From an uncultured Methanoregula sp. (GTDB taxonomy: Archaea > Halobacteriota > Methanomicrobia > Methanomicrobiales > Methanospirillaceae), in NCBI RefSeq assembly GCF_963678795.1, contig NZ_OY787452.1, forward strand, positions 682,001 to 746,000: a stretch of 64,000 bases of DNA, written 5' to 3'. Below are positions 36,261 to 44,636 of this stretch, piece after piece; position 1 is the stretch's first letter, and the number at the start of each line of letters is the position of its first letter. The translations under genes were made by a program, and so were the position numbers. A model generated the notes under the pieces. The model did no database searches. It was not told where the DNA came from and saw nothing but the letters and a program-made list of their open reading frames with translations.

Positions 36261-36791
36261 TTACTGGCTGCGGGCAAATATGTAGCCAACTACTTTATCG
36301 AGGGCCTCGACAAGGGCTTCCTCTCCCTTCAGGTAATCGTGGAGGGCCCGGTACAGCATGAACATAATATCATAGCCGTAGCGTTCGAGAGCAGATTTTT
36401 CATCGATCGGGTTGAGATACGAATCGGTCAGGAACCCGTCAAAACTATACATCAGTTCGAAAAATTCGCCATCTTCAGAAAGGACGCAGAACTGATCGGT
36501 TACCTGTTTGGCGGGATTGTCTGGGCGGAATGCGGCGGGCTCGCTCTTGCCGAGAATGATCATTTTTGCAGGATAATACATGGGGTCGTAAATCTCCCCT
36601 TTGGTGTCCTGTTTACCCATTTTGAGCATATTCAGCCCGACAATCTTGACGACAGGGATCGCAGATTCTGCCATCCGCGCAAGCAGCCGGTCATCATTTT
36701 TTCTGACCTCATCCGATAGTTTTTTCTCCTTCCCGTGCAGTTCGTCAATTTTCTGCATCAGTTTCTCAAAGCCGTTTTCTATCTCGTCCAT
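36261..36791 (-). CDS. Conserved-looking hypothetical protein with N-terminal coiled coil
   Basis: 176 residues, no family recognised. The first 45 form a charged heptad-like helix (FEKLMQKIDELHGKEKKLSDE); the rest is mixed alpha/beta with IPVVKIVGLNMLKMGKQDTKG, YYPAKMIILGKSEPAAFRP and RYGYDIMFMLYRALHDYLKG. No signal peptide or membrane segment, so likely cytoplasmic. Codon use matches its neighbours. Lies alone between tRNA-Ile and the methylthiotransferase gene. Confidence 0.7.
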   Translation of the reverse strand: MDEIENGFEKLMQKIDELHGKEKKLSDEVRKNDDRLLARMAESAIPVVKIVGLNMLKMGKQDTKGEIYDPMYYPAKMIILGKSEPAAFRPDNPAKQVTDQFCVLSEDGEFFELMYSFDGFLTDSYLNPIDEKSALERYGYDIMFMLYRALHDYLKGEEALVEALDKVVGYIFARSQ

Positions 36792-36901
36792 GTGTGTATT
36801 ACCCCGTCGTAATTATCAGGATAAGAATTGTTGATGCCCCGGCTATTAAACCGCTCGTTTCCGGAGAATACAATTATCCCGCCATGATGGAGGGATAACT
36901 C

Positions 36902-38170
36902 TTACGTGACCGGTTCCCCGATAAAGAAGTATTTCCGGTCTTTTTTCAGGATGGCCGGGCCTTCATATCCAATCGGAAGAGATTCGTTGATAACAACGCC
37001 AAGATACTCAGGAGTCCGGGCCATCACCGATCCATCCCGGATCTTTTCTGTCACGAGTACCGGGACCTTTCGATTCAGGAGGGGACGGTTAATCTCAGTG
37101 TAAACCTTTTCGGCAAAAGCGTTCATGGCGCGGGAACGATCTTTCTTGACAAAATCCGGAAAGTCCTTTTCATTTGCGAGGGGTGTGAACGGGCGCGCTG
37201 AATACCGGGTGATGTTCACTTTATTCGGGCGGACTCGTTCAATCAGCTCCAGGGACCCGGCAAAATCCTCTTCCGTCTCACCGCAGAACCCGACGATCAT
37301 GTCAGTCATCAGGGTGATATCCGGGCAGGCGCGCCGGAATGCCGATACGATATCCTCAAAATCCTGAACGGTATACATCCTCCCCATTTTCTTAAGGATC
37401 CGGTCCGACCCGGATTGCGCCGGGAGGTGGATAAACCTGAAGATATGATTGCCTGCAAATGCTTCGACCAGGGCATCCAGATCCCGCATTACCGTAGCGG
37501 GGTTCATCATACCCACCCGCAGCATATACCGGCCGGGAATATGCCCGAGTACGGTCAGGAGTTCCGCAGGAGTACCCCCGCAGTCCATTCCCCAGGCACT
37601 CACATCCTGGGCCGTTAACTGGATCTCCGGGATGCCTTTTACAACAAATGCCTGGACCTGACCGTGGATCTCATCGCGTGAGAAACTCTTAAGGGGACCC
37701 CGGGCAAGCCGGGTAATGCAGTACGTGCAGGCTCCCTGACATCCCCGGGCAACCTGAACTATCCCTACCCCCTCCCCGGATACGGTCCTGACACACCGGT
37801 ATTTCTCCTGGATAGCATCCGGGGGAATTATCTTCGGGGTGCAAACTGCAAAGATCGCCTCCCGCTGTACCGCCGGCATGCACCCCGTCACATAGAGATC
37901 GTGAGACCGGAGCTGGGAGAGTCTGCGGAGCATCCGCCGCTCGGTCGGGCCGACAACGGTACAGGTGTTGACGACAACGGCGTCGGCTTCCTCCTCGGAA
38001 TCCACAAGAGTATTGCCATTATGCAGAAGTATCTCGGCAAGTTTTGCAGTATCGCCGAAATTATACCGGCATCCATAGGTTTCGATGAAGACCCGCCGGT
38101 TACACAGCAAGTCAAGTACTTCATTGCCGCAGGGTTCAACCATGGGGATCGTGGTTTTTCGGGCAGTCAT
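36902..38170 (-). CDS. MiaB-like tRNA methylthiotransferase (e-MtaB/CDKAL1 type)
   Basis: 422 residues. Adds methylthio to t6A37 of tRNAs that decode ANN codons. N-terminal UPF0004 domain FIETYGCRYNFGDTAKLAE, then NTCTVVGPTERRM and the radical-SAM CxxxCxxC in ARGCQGACTYCITRLARG; a C-terminal TRAM domain from about residue 360 (PVLVTEKIRDGSVMARTPEY). TrmO, which also acts on t6A37, is encoded at 61723. The first 25 residues before the domain are not conserved, so a later start (MVEPCGNEV) is possible. Confidence 0.88.
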   Translation of the reverse strand: MTARKTTIPMVEPCGNEVLDLLCNRRVFIETYGCRYNFGDTAKLAEILLHNGNTLVDSEEEADAVVVNTCTVVGPTERRMLRRLSQLRSHDLYVTGCMPAVQREAIFAVCTPKIIPPDAIQEKYRCVRTVSGEGVGIVQVARGCQGACTYCITRLARGPLKSFSRDEIHGQVQAFVVKGIPEIQLTAQDVSAWGMDCGGTPAELLTVLGHIPGRYMLRVGMMNPATVMRDLDALVEAFAGNHIFRFIHLPAQSGSDRILKKMGRMYTVQDFEDIVSAFRRACPDITLMTDMIVGFCGETEEDFAGSLELIERVRPNKVNITRYSARPFTPLANEKDFPDFVKKDRSRAMNAFAEKVYTEINRPLLNRKVPVLVTEKIRDGSVMARTPEYLGVVINESLPIGYEGPAILKKDRKYFFIGEPVT

Positions 38171-38323
38171 GCCAAGCTACTATTTCCTTGGAGGCGGGGG
38201 CACTAAATAGTGTTGAACAAAACACGCCTTCGCGTGACCGGAATAAAATGACGATGGGAAAGGGTGGAAAAACCGCCCGTTTCATCACAATGCTTAACCA
38301 ATTATACCCGTAATCTGTTTATC

Positions 38324-39082
38324 ATGATAAAAATCGGGCTGCTTGGCTGTGGCAATATAGGTCACATTATTGCGCACCACACCGGCAGTTTTTCGATCTC
38401 CGCGGTTTACGACCAGGTCTTTGAACGGGCGCAGGAGATCGCCGCCCTGTGCGGCGCAAGAGCTTACCGGGACTTCGATTCGTTTGTTACATCGGATATC
38501 GACATCGTTGTCGAAGCTGCTTCGGTCAGTGCCGCACGGGCACATACCCTCGATGTGCTCTCTCATAAAAAAGACATGGTTATCATGAGTGTCGGGGCGC
38601 TCACGGACCATAACTTCCGTGACGAATGCCGCAGGACGGCACTTCTTCAGGGAAAGAAGATCTATATCCCGAGCGGTGCGATCTTCGGCCTGGATAACCT
38701 TAAAATTGGCAGGATTTCGAAAATAAGCCACCTGCTCCTCAGGACTACCAAGAGTCCTTCTTCCCTGGGTATTGAGGCCAAGACCAGGAAGCAGATTTTC
38801 TCGGGGAAAGCCAACGAATGTATCAAGGCTTTCCCGAAGAATGTCAACGTCTCCGTTGCCATGAGTCTTGCATCAGGGCAGGATACCGACGTGGAACTCT
38901 GGGTGGATCCGGCTGTTGACCGCAATGTCCACGAACTGTTCTTCGAGGGAGATTTTGGAGAGGCATATATCAAAGTGACCAATTTCCCCAGCCCGGATAA
39001 CCCGGCAACAAGCTACCTTGCAGCCCTCTCCATCCTCTCCCTCCTGGAGAAGATAACGGATCCGATTGTCGTGGGAACTTAA
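38324..39082 (+). CDS. nadX: L-aspartate dehydrogenase (NAD biosynthesis)
   Basis: 252 residues from MIKIGLLGCGNIGHIIAHHT. Oxidises L-aspartate to iminoaspartate, replacing NadB under anaerobic conditions. Rossmann motif GLLGCGNIG, then DIDIVVEAASVSAARAHTLD, YIPSGAIFGLDNLKIG and SVAMSLASGQDTDVELWVDP. nadC follows 18 bp downstream, giving two of the three steps from aspartate to nicotinate mononucleotide; nadA is not in the window. An upstream in-frame ATG at 38264 extends the frame with atypical residues. Confidence 0.92.
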   Translation: MIKIGLLGCGNIGHIIAHHTGSFSISAVYDQVFERAQEIAALCGARAYRDFDSFVTSDIDIVVEAASVSAARAHTLDVLSHKKDMVIMSVGALTDHNFRDECRRTALLQGKKIYIPSGAIFGLDNLKIGRISKISHLLLRTTKSPSSLGIEAKTRKQIFSGKANECIKAFPKNVNVSVAMSLASGQDTDVELWVDPAVDRNVHELFFEGDFGEAYIKVTNFPSPDNPATSYLAALSILSLLEKITDPIVVGT

Positions 39083-39100
39083 TAACGGCACGAATGAACC

Positions 39101-39931
39101 ATGGTACCAATTCACCACCTGCTGAGCTATATCGACGAGGATGCCCCGTTCGGGGATATAACATCAGAGGCAATCATACCTGATGTGAACTGCTCGGCAG
39201 TCATCCGGGCAGAACAGTCGGGGGTCATTGCCGGCCTTGAAGAGGCGGCAGCGCTGTTTGAATACTTCCAGGTCGTCGCTGAACGCAAGATACGTGACGG
39301 TGAAGATGTCCGGACAGGGGATGTGGTTCTTGTCCTGTCCGGGAACGCAAAAAAGATCCTGCTCGTTGAACGCACAGCGCTCAATATCATCGGGAGGATG
39401 AGCGGCATTGCATCGCAGACCCGGAAGATGGTAAACAGAATCACCACGGTCAGCCCTTCATGCAGGATAGCCTGCACACGAAAGACGGCACCCGGTTTCC
39501 GCGTACTTGATAAAAAAGCCGTCATTCTCGGGGGAGGAGATCCCCACCGGACCAGCCTGAGTGACGGGATATTGATCAAAGACAACCATCTCGCCCTTGT
39601 CCCGCTGGAGACGGCAATCCATAAGGCACGCGCGGTATCGGCCTACAGGATCATCGAGGTTGAAGTCGAGACCCCGGTGGATGCAAAAAAAGCCGCAGAG
39701 GCCGGATCCGACATCATTCTTCTTGACAACATGAGCCCGGAACAAATCCGGGCAACCGTTGAGCTCCTCCGCAGTCACGAGCTCCGGGAACGGGTGGTAC
39801 TCGAGGTTTCCGGAGGTGTGGATGAGAATTCACTCCATTCTTATGCAGCATGCGGAATCGACACCATCAGCATGGGCGCCCTGACCCATACCGTGAGGAA
39901 CTTCTCCGTAACCCTGGAAATCCAGCCTTAA
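39101..39931 (+). CDS. nadC: Nicotinate-nucleotide pyrophosphorylase (quinolinate phosphoribosyltransferase)
   Basis: 276 residues. Converts quinolinate and PRPP to nicotinate mononucleotide. Visible: DEDAPFGDITSEAIIP, ERTALNIIGRMSGIASQTRK, RIACTRKTAPGFRVLDKKAV (substrate-binding basic residues), GGGDPHRTSLSDGILIKDNH and ILLDNMSPEQIRATVELL. Full-length and typical. Operon with nadX. Confidence 0.96.
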   Translation: MVPIHHLLSYIDEDAPFGDITSEAIIPDVNCSAVIRAEQSGVIAGLEEAAALFEYFQVVAERKIRDGEDVRTGDVVLVLSGNAKKILLVERTALNIIGRMSGIASQTRKMVNRITTVSPSCRIACTRKTAPGFRVLDKKAVILGGGDPHRTSLSDGILIKDNHLALVPLETAIHKARAVSAYRIIEVEVETPVDAKKAAEAGSDIILLDNMSPEQIRATVELLRSHELRERVVLEVSGGVDENSLHSYAACGIDTISMGALTHTVRNFSVTLEIQP

Positions 39932-40097
39932 ACCGACGGTGACGTGATGGTCGCTCAAAGACCTGCATTTCTCTGTTTTCAGGTTCGTTGCTTTTCATGG
40001 AAATTCGCGATTCGCATAGCAGGTTCCACGATTAAAAAAACCCTGAGAAAAGGTTAATAGTCCGGCATCGCGTATGGGTGGCTAGAGTGTTTTATAA

Positions 40098-40676
40098 ATG
40101 GGAGACGATGAAATACCGGCTCCTGAGGCACCAGAGCCCCGCGAGCTGACACCTGAAGAACGTTCAGGAATGGAAGAACGCAGAAAACAACGGGTGAAAG
40201 ACTATCTCGTACTCCTGAAGGATCCCAATCTCAACTTCCGGTGGAGAGCCGCAGAAGCGCTGGGAACCGAAGGGGATGAATCGGCAGTCGAACCCCTGAT
40301 TATGGCGCTGAATGATCCTTTTGTCGATGTCCAGTGGCTGGCTGCCAAGTCTCTGGGTAAAATAGGGGATCGCCGGGCAGTTGAACCGCTTATATCTGCC
40401 CTGGAGTCAAAGGACAAATGGCTCCGGGCCGGGGCTTCATGGGGTCTTGGAAAACTCCGGGATGCCCGGGCAGTACCGGTTCTCATCCCGCTTCTTAAGG
40501 ATGTAAAAAAGCTTGTCAGGAAAGATGCGGCATGGGCACTCGGGAATATCGGGGATGATCGCGCCATACCCCCACTGACAGAGTTATTAGGGGATCCGGA
40601 TGCAGAGGTCCGGGATGCAGCGCGAACCGCTCTTGCATCGATTGTGAGCCAGCATCAAAAAAAAGCACAGATATGA
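40098..40676 (+). CDS. HEAT-repeat protein (PBS-lyase type)
   Basis: 192 residues. After a charged N-terminus of about 45 residues, five tandem HEAT units of 31 residues follow: WRAAEALGTEGDESAVEPLI, WLAAKSLGKIGDRRAVEPLI, AGASWGLGKLRDARAVPVLI, KDAAWALGNIGDDRAIPPL and DAARTALASI. An alpha-solenoid for protein-protein contact; no catalytic residues. No partner gene is evident: it stands alone downstream of nadC. The 166-bp gap before it holds its promoter and no other gene. Confidence 0.85.
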   Translation: MGDDEIPAPEAPEPRELTPEERSGMEERRKQRVKDYLVLLKDPNLNFRWRAAEALGTEGDESAVEPLIMALNDPFVDVQWLAAKSLGKIGDRRAVEPLISALESKDKWLRAGASWGLGKLRDARAVPVLIPLLKDVKKLVRKDAAWALGNIGDDRAIPPLTELLGDPDAEVRDAARTALASIVSQHQKKAQI

Positions 40677-40706
40677 CGGATGAACCGGAAGAGTAGCTGG
40701 TTGTCC

Positions 40707-41114
40707 TTATCCGGAGATACTATCTGCGGATTGACTGGATCGGTTTTCCTGAGACATACGGCGGAAATCCTCCGGAGCATTGACAACAAGTTCTTTTTTT
40801 CCGTGATAGGTCTGGACGATTCCGTACACAAAAACCAGATCTCCTTTTTGCAGGCCGAGGGTACGCAGGTGCCGTGATTGCGTAAACAGGGTTGTGTTCC
40901 CCATCCTGATGAGGGCATAATCGCCTTCCTTCGTCAGGGTAACCTGATCAATTTGGCCCTCGGTATAGACCAGTTCCCCATCGGCTGATGTCTCAGAGAA
41001 CGGACGGGCGAAGGGTTGTTTTCCAATATAGGTGAGGACGAAGTGAGCCGAGATGACAACGATGGCAACCCCGACAAGAAGCAGGATTGCCAGCCTCTCC
41101 TGTCGCTCGAACAT
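40707..41114 (-). CDS. Membrane-anchored OB-fold protein
   Basis: 135 residues. One N-terminal helix, LAILLLVGVAIVVISAHFVL, with a short cytoplasmic MFERQERL; the rest, about 100 residues outside or inside, reads as an OB-fold: EGQIDQVTLTKEGDYALIRM, TTLFTQSRHLRTLGLQKGD and VFVYGIVQTYHGKKELVV. Similar small OB proteins occur in methanogens without known function. It is divergent from a helix-turn-helix pair and appears to share their TATA element (41137-41146), since initiation leftwards would fall at about its own ATG. Confidence 0.65.
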   Translation of the reverse strand: MFERQERLAILLLVGVAIVVISAHFVLTYIGKQPFARPFSETSADGELVYTEGQIDQVTLTKEGDYALIRMGNTTLFTQSRHLRTLGLQKGDLVFVYGIVQTYHGKKELVVNAPEDFRRMSQENRSSQSADSISG

Positions 41115-41136
41115 GATGAAATAGTGAGCGGGAGGG

Positions 41137-41146
41137 GTTTAAATTA
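41137..41146. promoter_or_regulatory. Shared, near-symmetric TATA element of a divergent gene pair
   Basis: GTTTAAATTA contains the palindrome TTTAAA. Initiation 25-28 bp away in each direction gives about 41167 rightwards (inside the operator dyad) and about 41114 leftwards, exactly the ATG of the OB-fold gene. One TATA could therefore serve both genes. Confidence 0.45.
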
Positions 41147-41159
41147 CCGACAGATTGAT

Positions 41160-41178
41160 ATGTTAACACTGTTAACAT
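41160..41178. promoter_or_regulatory. Perfect 19-bp operator-like palindrome
   Basis: ATGTTAAC-ACT-GTTAACAT: perfect 8-bp arms and a 3-bp spacer. It covers the predicted transcription start of the downstream regulator gene (ATG at 41186), the usual location for a repressor blocking archaeal RNA polymerase. Autoregulation by the winged-helix protein is the simplest reading. Confidence 0.6.
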
Positions 41179-41185
41179 TACCAAC

Positions 41186-41431
41186 ATGTATCCTACACAA
41201 CTGCCACCGTCTTCGAAGACGGTACTTGAGATACTGGATGCGGGTGGGGCGATGACCCACAAAGATCTTGTACAGAAGAGCCACCTTGCACCCCGAACCG
41301 TACGCTATGCGTTAAAGAAACTCAAGGAGCGCCAGCTCATCATTGAGAAGTTCAATTTCCGCGACGCCCGTCAGATCATCTACCAGAACCGGGCAGAACA
41401 GACGAACAAACCCCAGCCAGCCTACGTATGA
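41186..41431 (+). CDS. Small winged-helix transcriptional regulator
   Basis: 81 residues. A MarR/TrmB-like winged helix covers most of it: KTVLEILDAGGAMTHKDLVQ, KSHLAPRTVRYALKKLKERQ, then the wing LIIEKFNFRDARQIIYQ. No ligand domain. It is transcribed from a promoter carrying a perfect palindrome at 41160-41178, probably its own operator. Its stop overlaps the next regulator by 4 bp (ATGA), so the two are made together. Confidence 0.75.
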   Translation: MYPTQLPPSSKTVLEILDAGGAMTHKDLVQKSHLAPRTVRYALKKLKERQLIIEKFNFRDARQIIYQNRAEQTNKPQPAYV

Positions 41432-41736
41432 CAAAGCATACCTGTACCCTCATGCATTGCGACTCGATGGTCAGGATCCTGTTGCCTCCCATGAGAGCGG
41501 AGATGGTATCAAGGCTCGTGCAGAAGCAGGGACTCAGCCAGAGTGATGCAGCCAAACGTCTCGGAGTTACCAGGGCTGCGGTTTCACAGTACATGAGCAG
41601 GAAACGGGGTGCAGGTGAAGTGATGATATCCTCTGAAATGGATGCAATCATCGATCGATGGGCGCTTGCAGTCGTTACCGGTGAGAGCGACATCAATTTG
41701 TGCGACGTATGCCAGTGTGCAAAAAAAAAGTTCTAA
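41428..41736 (+). CDS. Helix-turn-helix regulator with cysteine-rich C-terminus
   Basis: 102 residues. XRE/Cro-like HTH: VSRLVQKQGLSQSDAAKRLG then VTRAAVSQYMSRKR. Cysteines at both ends (CTLMHC and CDVCQCAKKKF) could bind a metal or Fe-S cluster, as in other archaeal predicted transcriptional regulators of this shape. Co-transcribed with the winged-helix gene upstream. Targets unknown. Confidence 0.75.
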   Translation: MTKHTCTLMHCDSMVRILLPPMRAEMVSRLVQKQGLSQSDAAKRLGVTRAAVSQYMSRKRGAGEVMISSEMDAIIDRWALAVVTGESDINLCDVCQCAKKKF

Positions 41737-41799
41737 TCCCCTGACTCTTTTATCTGACACGGTATCATCACAAGCCGTGAGTTTTTACCCGATCCTGTA

Positions 41800-43464
41800 T
41801 CAATACCGGTGGCGCCGGTAATAGACAATCAGGAGCAAGGCGATGATAACGATAACGACGGCATATTTCAGGTAGTCGGCGGGTTTTTCCCGGGTTGTTA
41901 ATGCCGGATTCCAGTCGTCTTCAAACACATTACCGAAATACCGGGCTATACCCGGGTGATCGATAATAACTCCGGCTTCACGGTTGAAGTTCGGGGAGTT
42001 GCTGTTCCAGTTGATACTGCTCACGAGTACATATCGCCCATCCACAATGACCCCCTTGTTGTGAATTTTCTCGATCTCATTGAGACTGATATCCGCACAC
42101 CGTGCCTCAAGAGGGAGATGCTCATGTGAGGCAATCCGGTTGATCAGCATGACCATCTCGTCGTTGTCATTTTTATCCGCGGTATTATACCAGTAGGAAT
42201 CCAGCAGGACTCTGACATGGACACCCCGCCGGGATGCGTTGATGGCTGTTGCCAGGTACGGGTTCAGGGTAGTGGGTGTCTCGTTCGTGATATAAGCCTG
42301 CTCTATCTCTATGTTTGTCCGGGCAGAATCCAGCAGACCGGTGATCTGATCGCTGGTATCCGGCGCGATTACCGGGACCACGGTCGCACCATCAAATTGC
42401 TGCGGGAGAAATTCTGCAACGTGTCCCGTAGCAGGTGCCGGTTCAGCCGGCCCGTGGATCCCGGTAATTGGCAGGATCGACCCGTGGCTGATATCGGAGA
42501 GGTAAACCCGGGAAAAATATGCTGCCAGGGCAGGGTCTTCCAGATATACCCCCCATCCACGATTTCCACTTGTCCCCGTAGGGGGAAATCCACTGAACTT
42601 GAAATTTTCACTGGTTAAAAAGACAGCGTTGCGGTCAATGACCATGTATTTGGCATGATCATATCGGTAGGGAGCATGCCCGCCTTTGGGTGCTGCCATC
42701 TGCAGGGTTACAATCCCGCTCTGGTTCAGTTTTGCGATCATGGCCTTTTCTGACGGGGATATTCCCCCGACCGGCCCACCTTCCACAAGAACGGTAATAT
42801 TGACTCCGCGGATACGGGCAGCTACAAGATAATCCACCATGGCCGGGCTGGAGAATTCATAGACATTAAGAAGAATTTCCCGTGACGCGCGATCAACTGC
42901 ATAAGAGAACTGGTTATCTGAACTATCAGGGAGTACGAAAGCGATTACGGTGACATTCGGATAGGTTTTAGATTCAAAGCGCGACTGTCCTATCAGGAGC
43001 GGGCGGGGATCCCAAACCCCTTTTTTCCAGAAATGTATTTGTCCTTCGCGGGTTTTGATATCCCCCGGCCAAACGATTTTCTGTACCAGAACCCCGTTTT
43101 CATAGAGGATAAGTTCATCCCTCGCATTGGCAAGACGGAGCGGATCGCCGCTTATTACATTGGGGATAACGGGGGAGGCGTCGACCCATTCAAAATCCGG
43201 ATTATAACCATGGGTCTGGATATATGCCGGCCCATTCCTGGCAACGGTGATCGTTCCATCAATACGTGTGCCCGGCGGAAACCGGAACCCGCCATGGTTA
43301 TCAGAGATCGTAATTCCATCAAGCGTCCCATGACCGGAAAGAACGATATATTCATCTGCGTCATCGGGAAGATATGGATCGGGACAGAACTCAACAATCT
43401 GCACGGCTGCACACAGGGGGAAAAGACCCATAATAAGAAACGCGAGCAAAACAAGGGTACGCAT
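41800..43464 (-). CDS. Surface-exposed phospholipase D-like protein with lamin-tail domain
   Basis: 554 residues. Signal peptide (TLVLLAFLIMGLFPLCAA), then a lamin-tail-type beta domain (VEFCPDPYLPDDADEYIVLS), then two PLD domains. First HKD-like motif HAKYMVIDRNAVFLTSENF, second HNKGVIVDGRYVLVSSINWN; both keep the His, Lys and Asp. The end is LKYAVVIVIIALLLIVYY and YRRHRY, a membrane anchor. Location is outside the membrane. PLD enzymes cleave phosphodiesters in lipids or nucleic acid; the substrate here is unknown, an extracellular nuclease or lipid-remodelling role both being possible. Divergent from the MfnE-like gene across an AT-rich 51-bp spacer. Confidence 0.82.
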   Translation of the reverse strand: MRTLVLLAFLIMGLFPLCAAVQIVEFCPDPYLPDDADEYIVLSGHGTLDGITISDNHGGFRFPPGTRIDGTITVARNGPAYIQTHGYNPDFEWVDASPVIPNVISGDPLRLANARDELILYENGVLVQKIVWPGDIKTREGQIHFWKKGVWDPRPLLIGQSRFESKTYPNVTVIAFVLPDSSDNQFSYAVDRASREILLNVYEFSSPAMVDYLVAARIRGVNITVLVEGGPVGGISPSEKAMIAKLNQSGIVTLQMAAPKGGHAPYRYDHAKYMVIDRNAVFLTSENFKFSGFPPTGTSGNRGWGVYLEDPALAAYFSRVYLSDISHGSILPITGIHGPAEPAPATGHVAEFLPQQFDGATVVPVIAPDTSDQITGLLDSARTNIEIEQAYITNETPTTLNPYLATAINASRRGVHVRVLLDSYWYNTADKNDNDEMVMLINRIASHEHLPLEARCADISLNEIEKIHNKGVIVDGRYVLVSSINWNSNSPNFNREAGVIIDHPGIARYFGNVFEDDWNPALTTREKPADYLKYAVVIVIIALLLIVYYRRHRY

Positions 43465-43515
43465 AGATTGACCTTATTACTATGCACATTATATAATATT
43501 TAAATATATAATTAA

Positions 43516-44145
43516 TTGAGTATGATTGTGATGCGCAAACCGCCCACAGAACCAGATAGGAATGCACTGGTGGTCAAGGTCGGAGGAAGCCTGCTGGCTC
43601 ATCTTCCGGATCTCGTTCCTGCATTCCAGGAGTCACAACGACCCCTGTTTATCGTCCCGGGGGGGGGAGTATTTGCTGATGCGGTCAGGAGGACCGGTGC
43701 AACCGACGATGCTGCCCACTGGATGGCGATTGCCGCAATGGAGCAGTACGGGTGGCTCATCTCTTCGTACGGAGTTCCCATAACCGCGCAGCTCGGGATC
43801 CCTGAAAAAACAATGGTTTTCCTTCCGTATACATCTCTCCTGGCAAACGATCCCCTGCCTCATTCCTGGGAAGTTACATCTGACTCCATCGCAGCATGGG
43901 TGGCAAAAAACCTCAGGCTCGATCTTCTCGTGCTCAAATCCACAGACGGTATACAAGTCGGGGGGGTTTTGCAGGATCAGATATCAGAGTCGCTGCAAAC
44001 CGGGGTCGTTGACCCGTTTTTTATTCCGTTTGTGCTCGAAAACAGGATACATACAACAATAATCAGGGGATCCGACCCGGAACGATTACGGAATTTTCTC
44101 AAGGGCCTGCCCGTACCAGGAACAACAATTGGTACAACCTTTTAA
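43516..44145 (+). CDS. mfnE: MfnE-like kinase of methanofuran biosynthesis (amino acid kinase fold)
   Basis: 209 residues. Amino-acid-kinase fold: ALVVKVGGSLLAHLPDLVPA at the N-terminus, FIVPGGGVFADAVRRTG for nucleotide binding, and LVLKSTDGIQVGG. Best match by memory is the archaeal kinase that phosphorylates 5-(aminomethyl)-3-furanmethanol phosphate in methanofuran synthesis (MfnE of Methanocaldococcus). Methanofuran is the first C1 carrier of methanogenesis. A generic uridylate-kinase-like role cannot be excluded. The first six residues are uncertain; the second ATG (codon 6) may be the start. Confidence 0.72.
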   Translation: MSMIVMRKPPTEPDRNALVVKVGGSLLAHLPDLVPAFQESQRPLFIVPGGGVFADAVRRTGATDDAAHWMAIAAMEQYGWLISSYGVPITAQLGIPEKTMVFLPYTSLLANDPLPHSWEVTSDSIAAWVAKNLRLDLLVLKSTDGIQVGGVLQDQISESLQTGVVDPFFIPFVLENRIHTTIIRGSDPERLRNFLKGLPVPGTTIGTTF

Positions 44146-44188
44146 AGGTATTAAAAGAGATACTATAGGAATCCTTGGAGGAGCAATA

Positions 44189-44350
44189 ATGTCTGATAAG
44201 AAATGTACATCCTGCAACGCTCCGCTTGCAGAAGAGGGTGCAACGGAATTCGGTTGCCCCGCGTGCGGTGTTGAGATCAACCGGTGCTACCGGTGCCGGG
44301 AACAGAGCATTCCCTACATCTGCCCAAAATGCGGATTCGGGGGACCGTAA
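44189..44350 (+). CDS. Small zinc-ribbon protein (HVO_2753-like)
   Basis: 53 residues from MSDKKCTSCNAPLAEE. Four CxxC knuckles: CTSC, CPAC, CYRC and CPKC, so two zinc sites. Such micro-proteins sit directly before the aEF1B gene in many archaea (HVO_2753 in Haloferax). GGAGGA lies upstream of the ATG at 44189. The gap to the aEF1B ATG is 3 bp, so the pair forms an operon. Role unknown. Confidence 0.85.
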   Translation: MSDKKCTSCNAPLAEEGATEFGCPACGVEINRCYRCREQSIPYICPKCGFGGP

Positions 44351-44353
44351 AAC

Positions 44354-44611
44354 ATGGGCAGTGTCGCAGTTATCATGAGGGTCATGCCCGAGTCACCTGA
44401 AGTGAACCTCGGAGAACTCAAAAAAATGCTCAAAGAGAAATTACCTGGCATCCAGGATATCCAGGAAGAGCCGATTGGCTTTGGTCTCAAGGCAATCAAG
44501 TTCGCCGCCATCGTTAACGATGCCGGTGGCGAGACGGATATGCTCGAAAAAACAATCGGTGCAATACCCGGTGTCGAGCGGGCAGAGATTATTGAAGTAA
44601 CACTAACCTGA
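44354..44611 (+). CDS. ef1b: Elongation factor 1-beta (aEF1B)
   Basis: 85 residues. Guanine nucleotide exchange factor for aEF1A. MGSVAVIMRVMPESPEVNLG, IQEEPIGFGLKAIKFAAIVN and a C-terminal VERAEIIEVTLT are the ferredoxin-like fold of the family. Normal length; co-transcribed with the zinc-ribbon gene. Confidence 0.96.
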   Translation: MGSVAVIMRVMPESPEVNLGELKKMLKEKLPGIQDIQEEPIGFGLKAIKFAAIVNDAGGETDMLEKTIGAIPGVERAEIIEVTLT

Positions 44612-44636
44612 TTTCAGGTTAGCCGGTAATTTTTCC

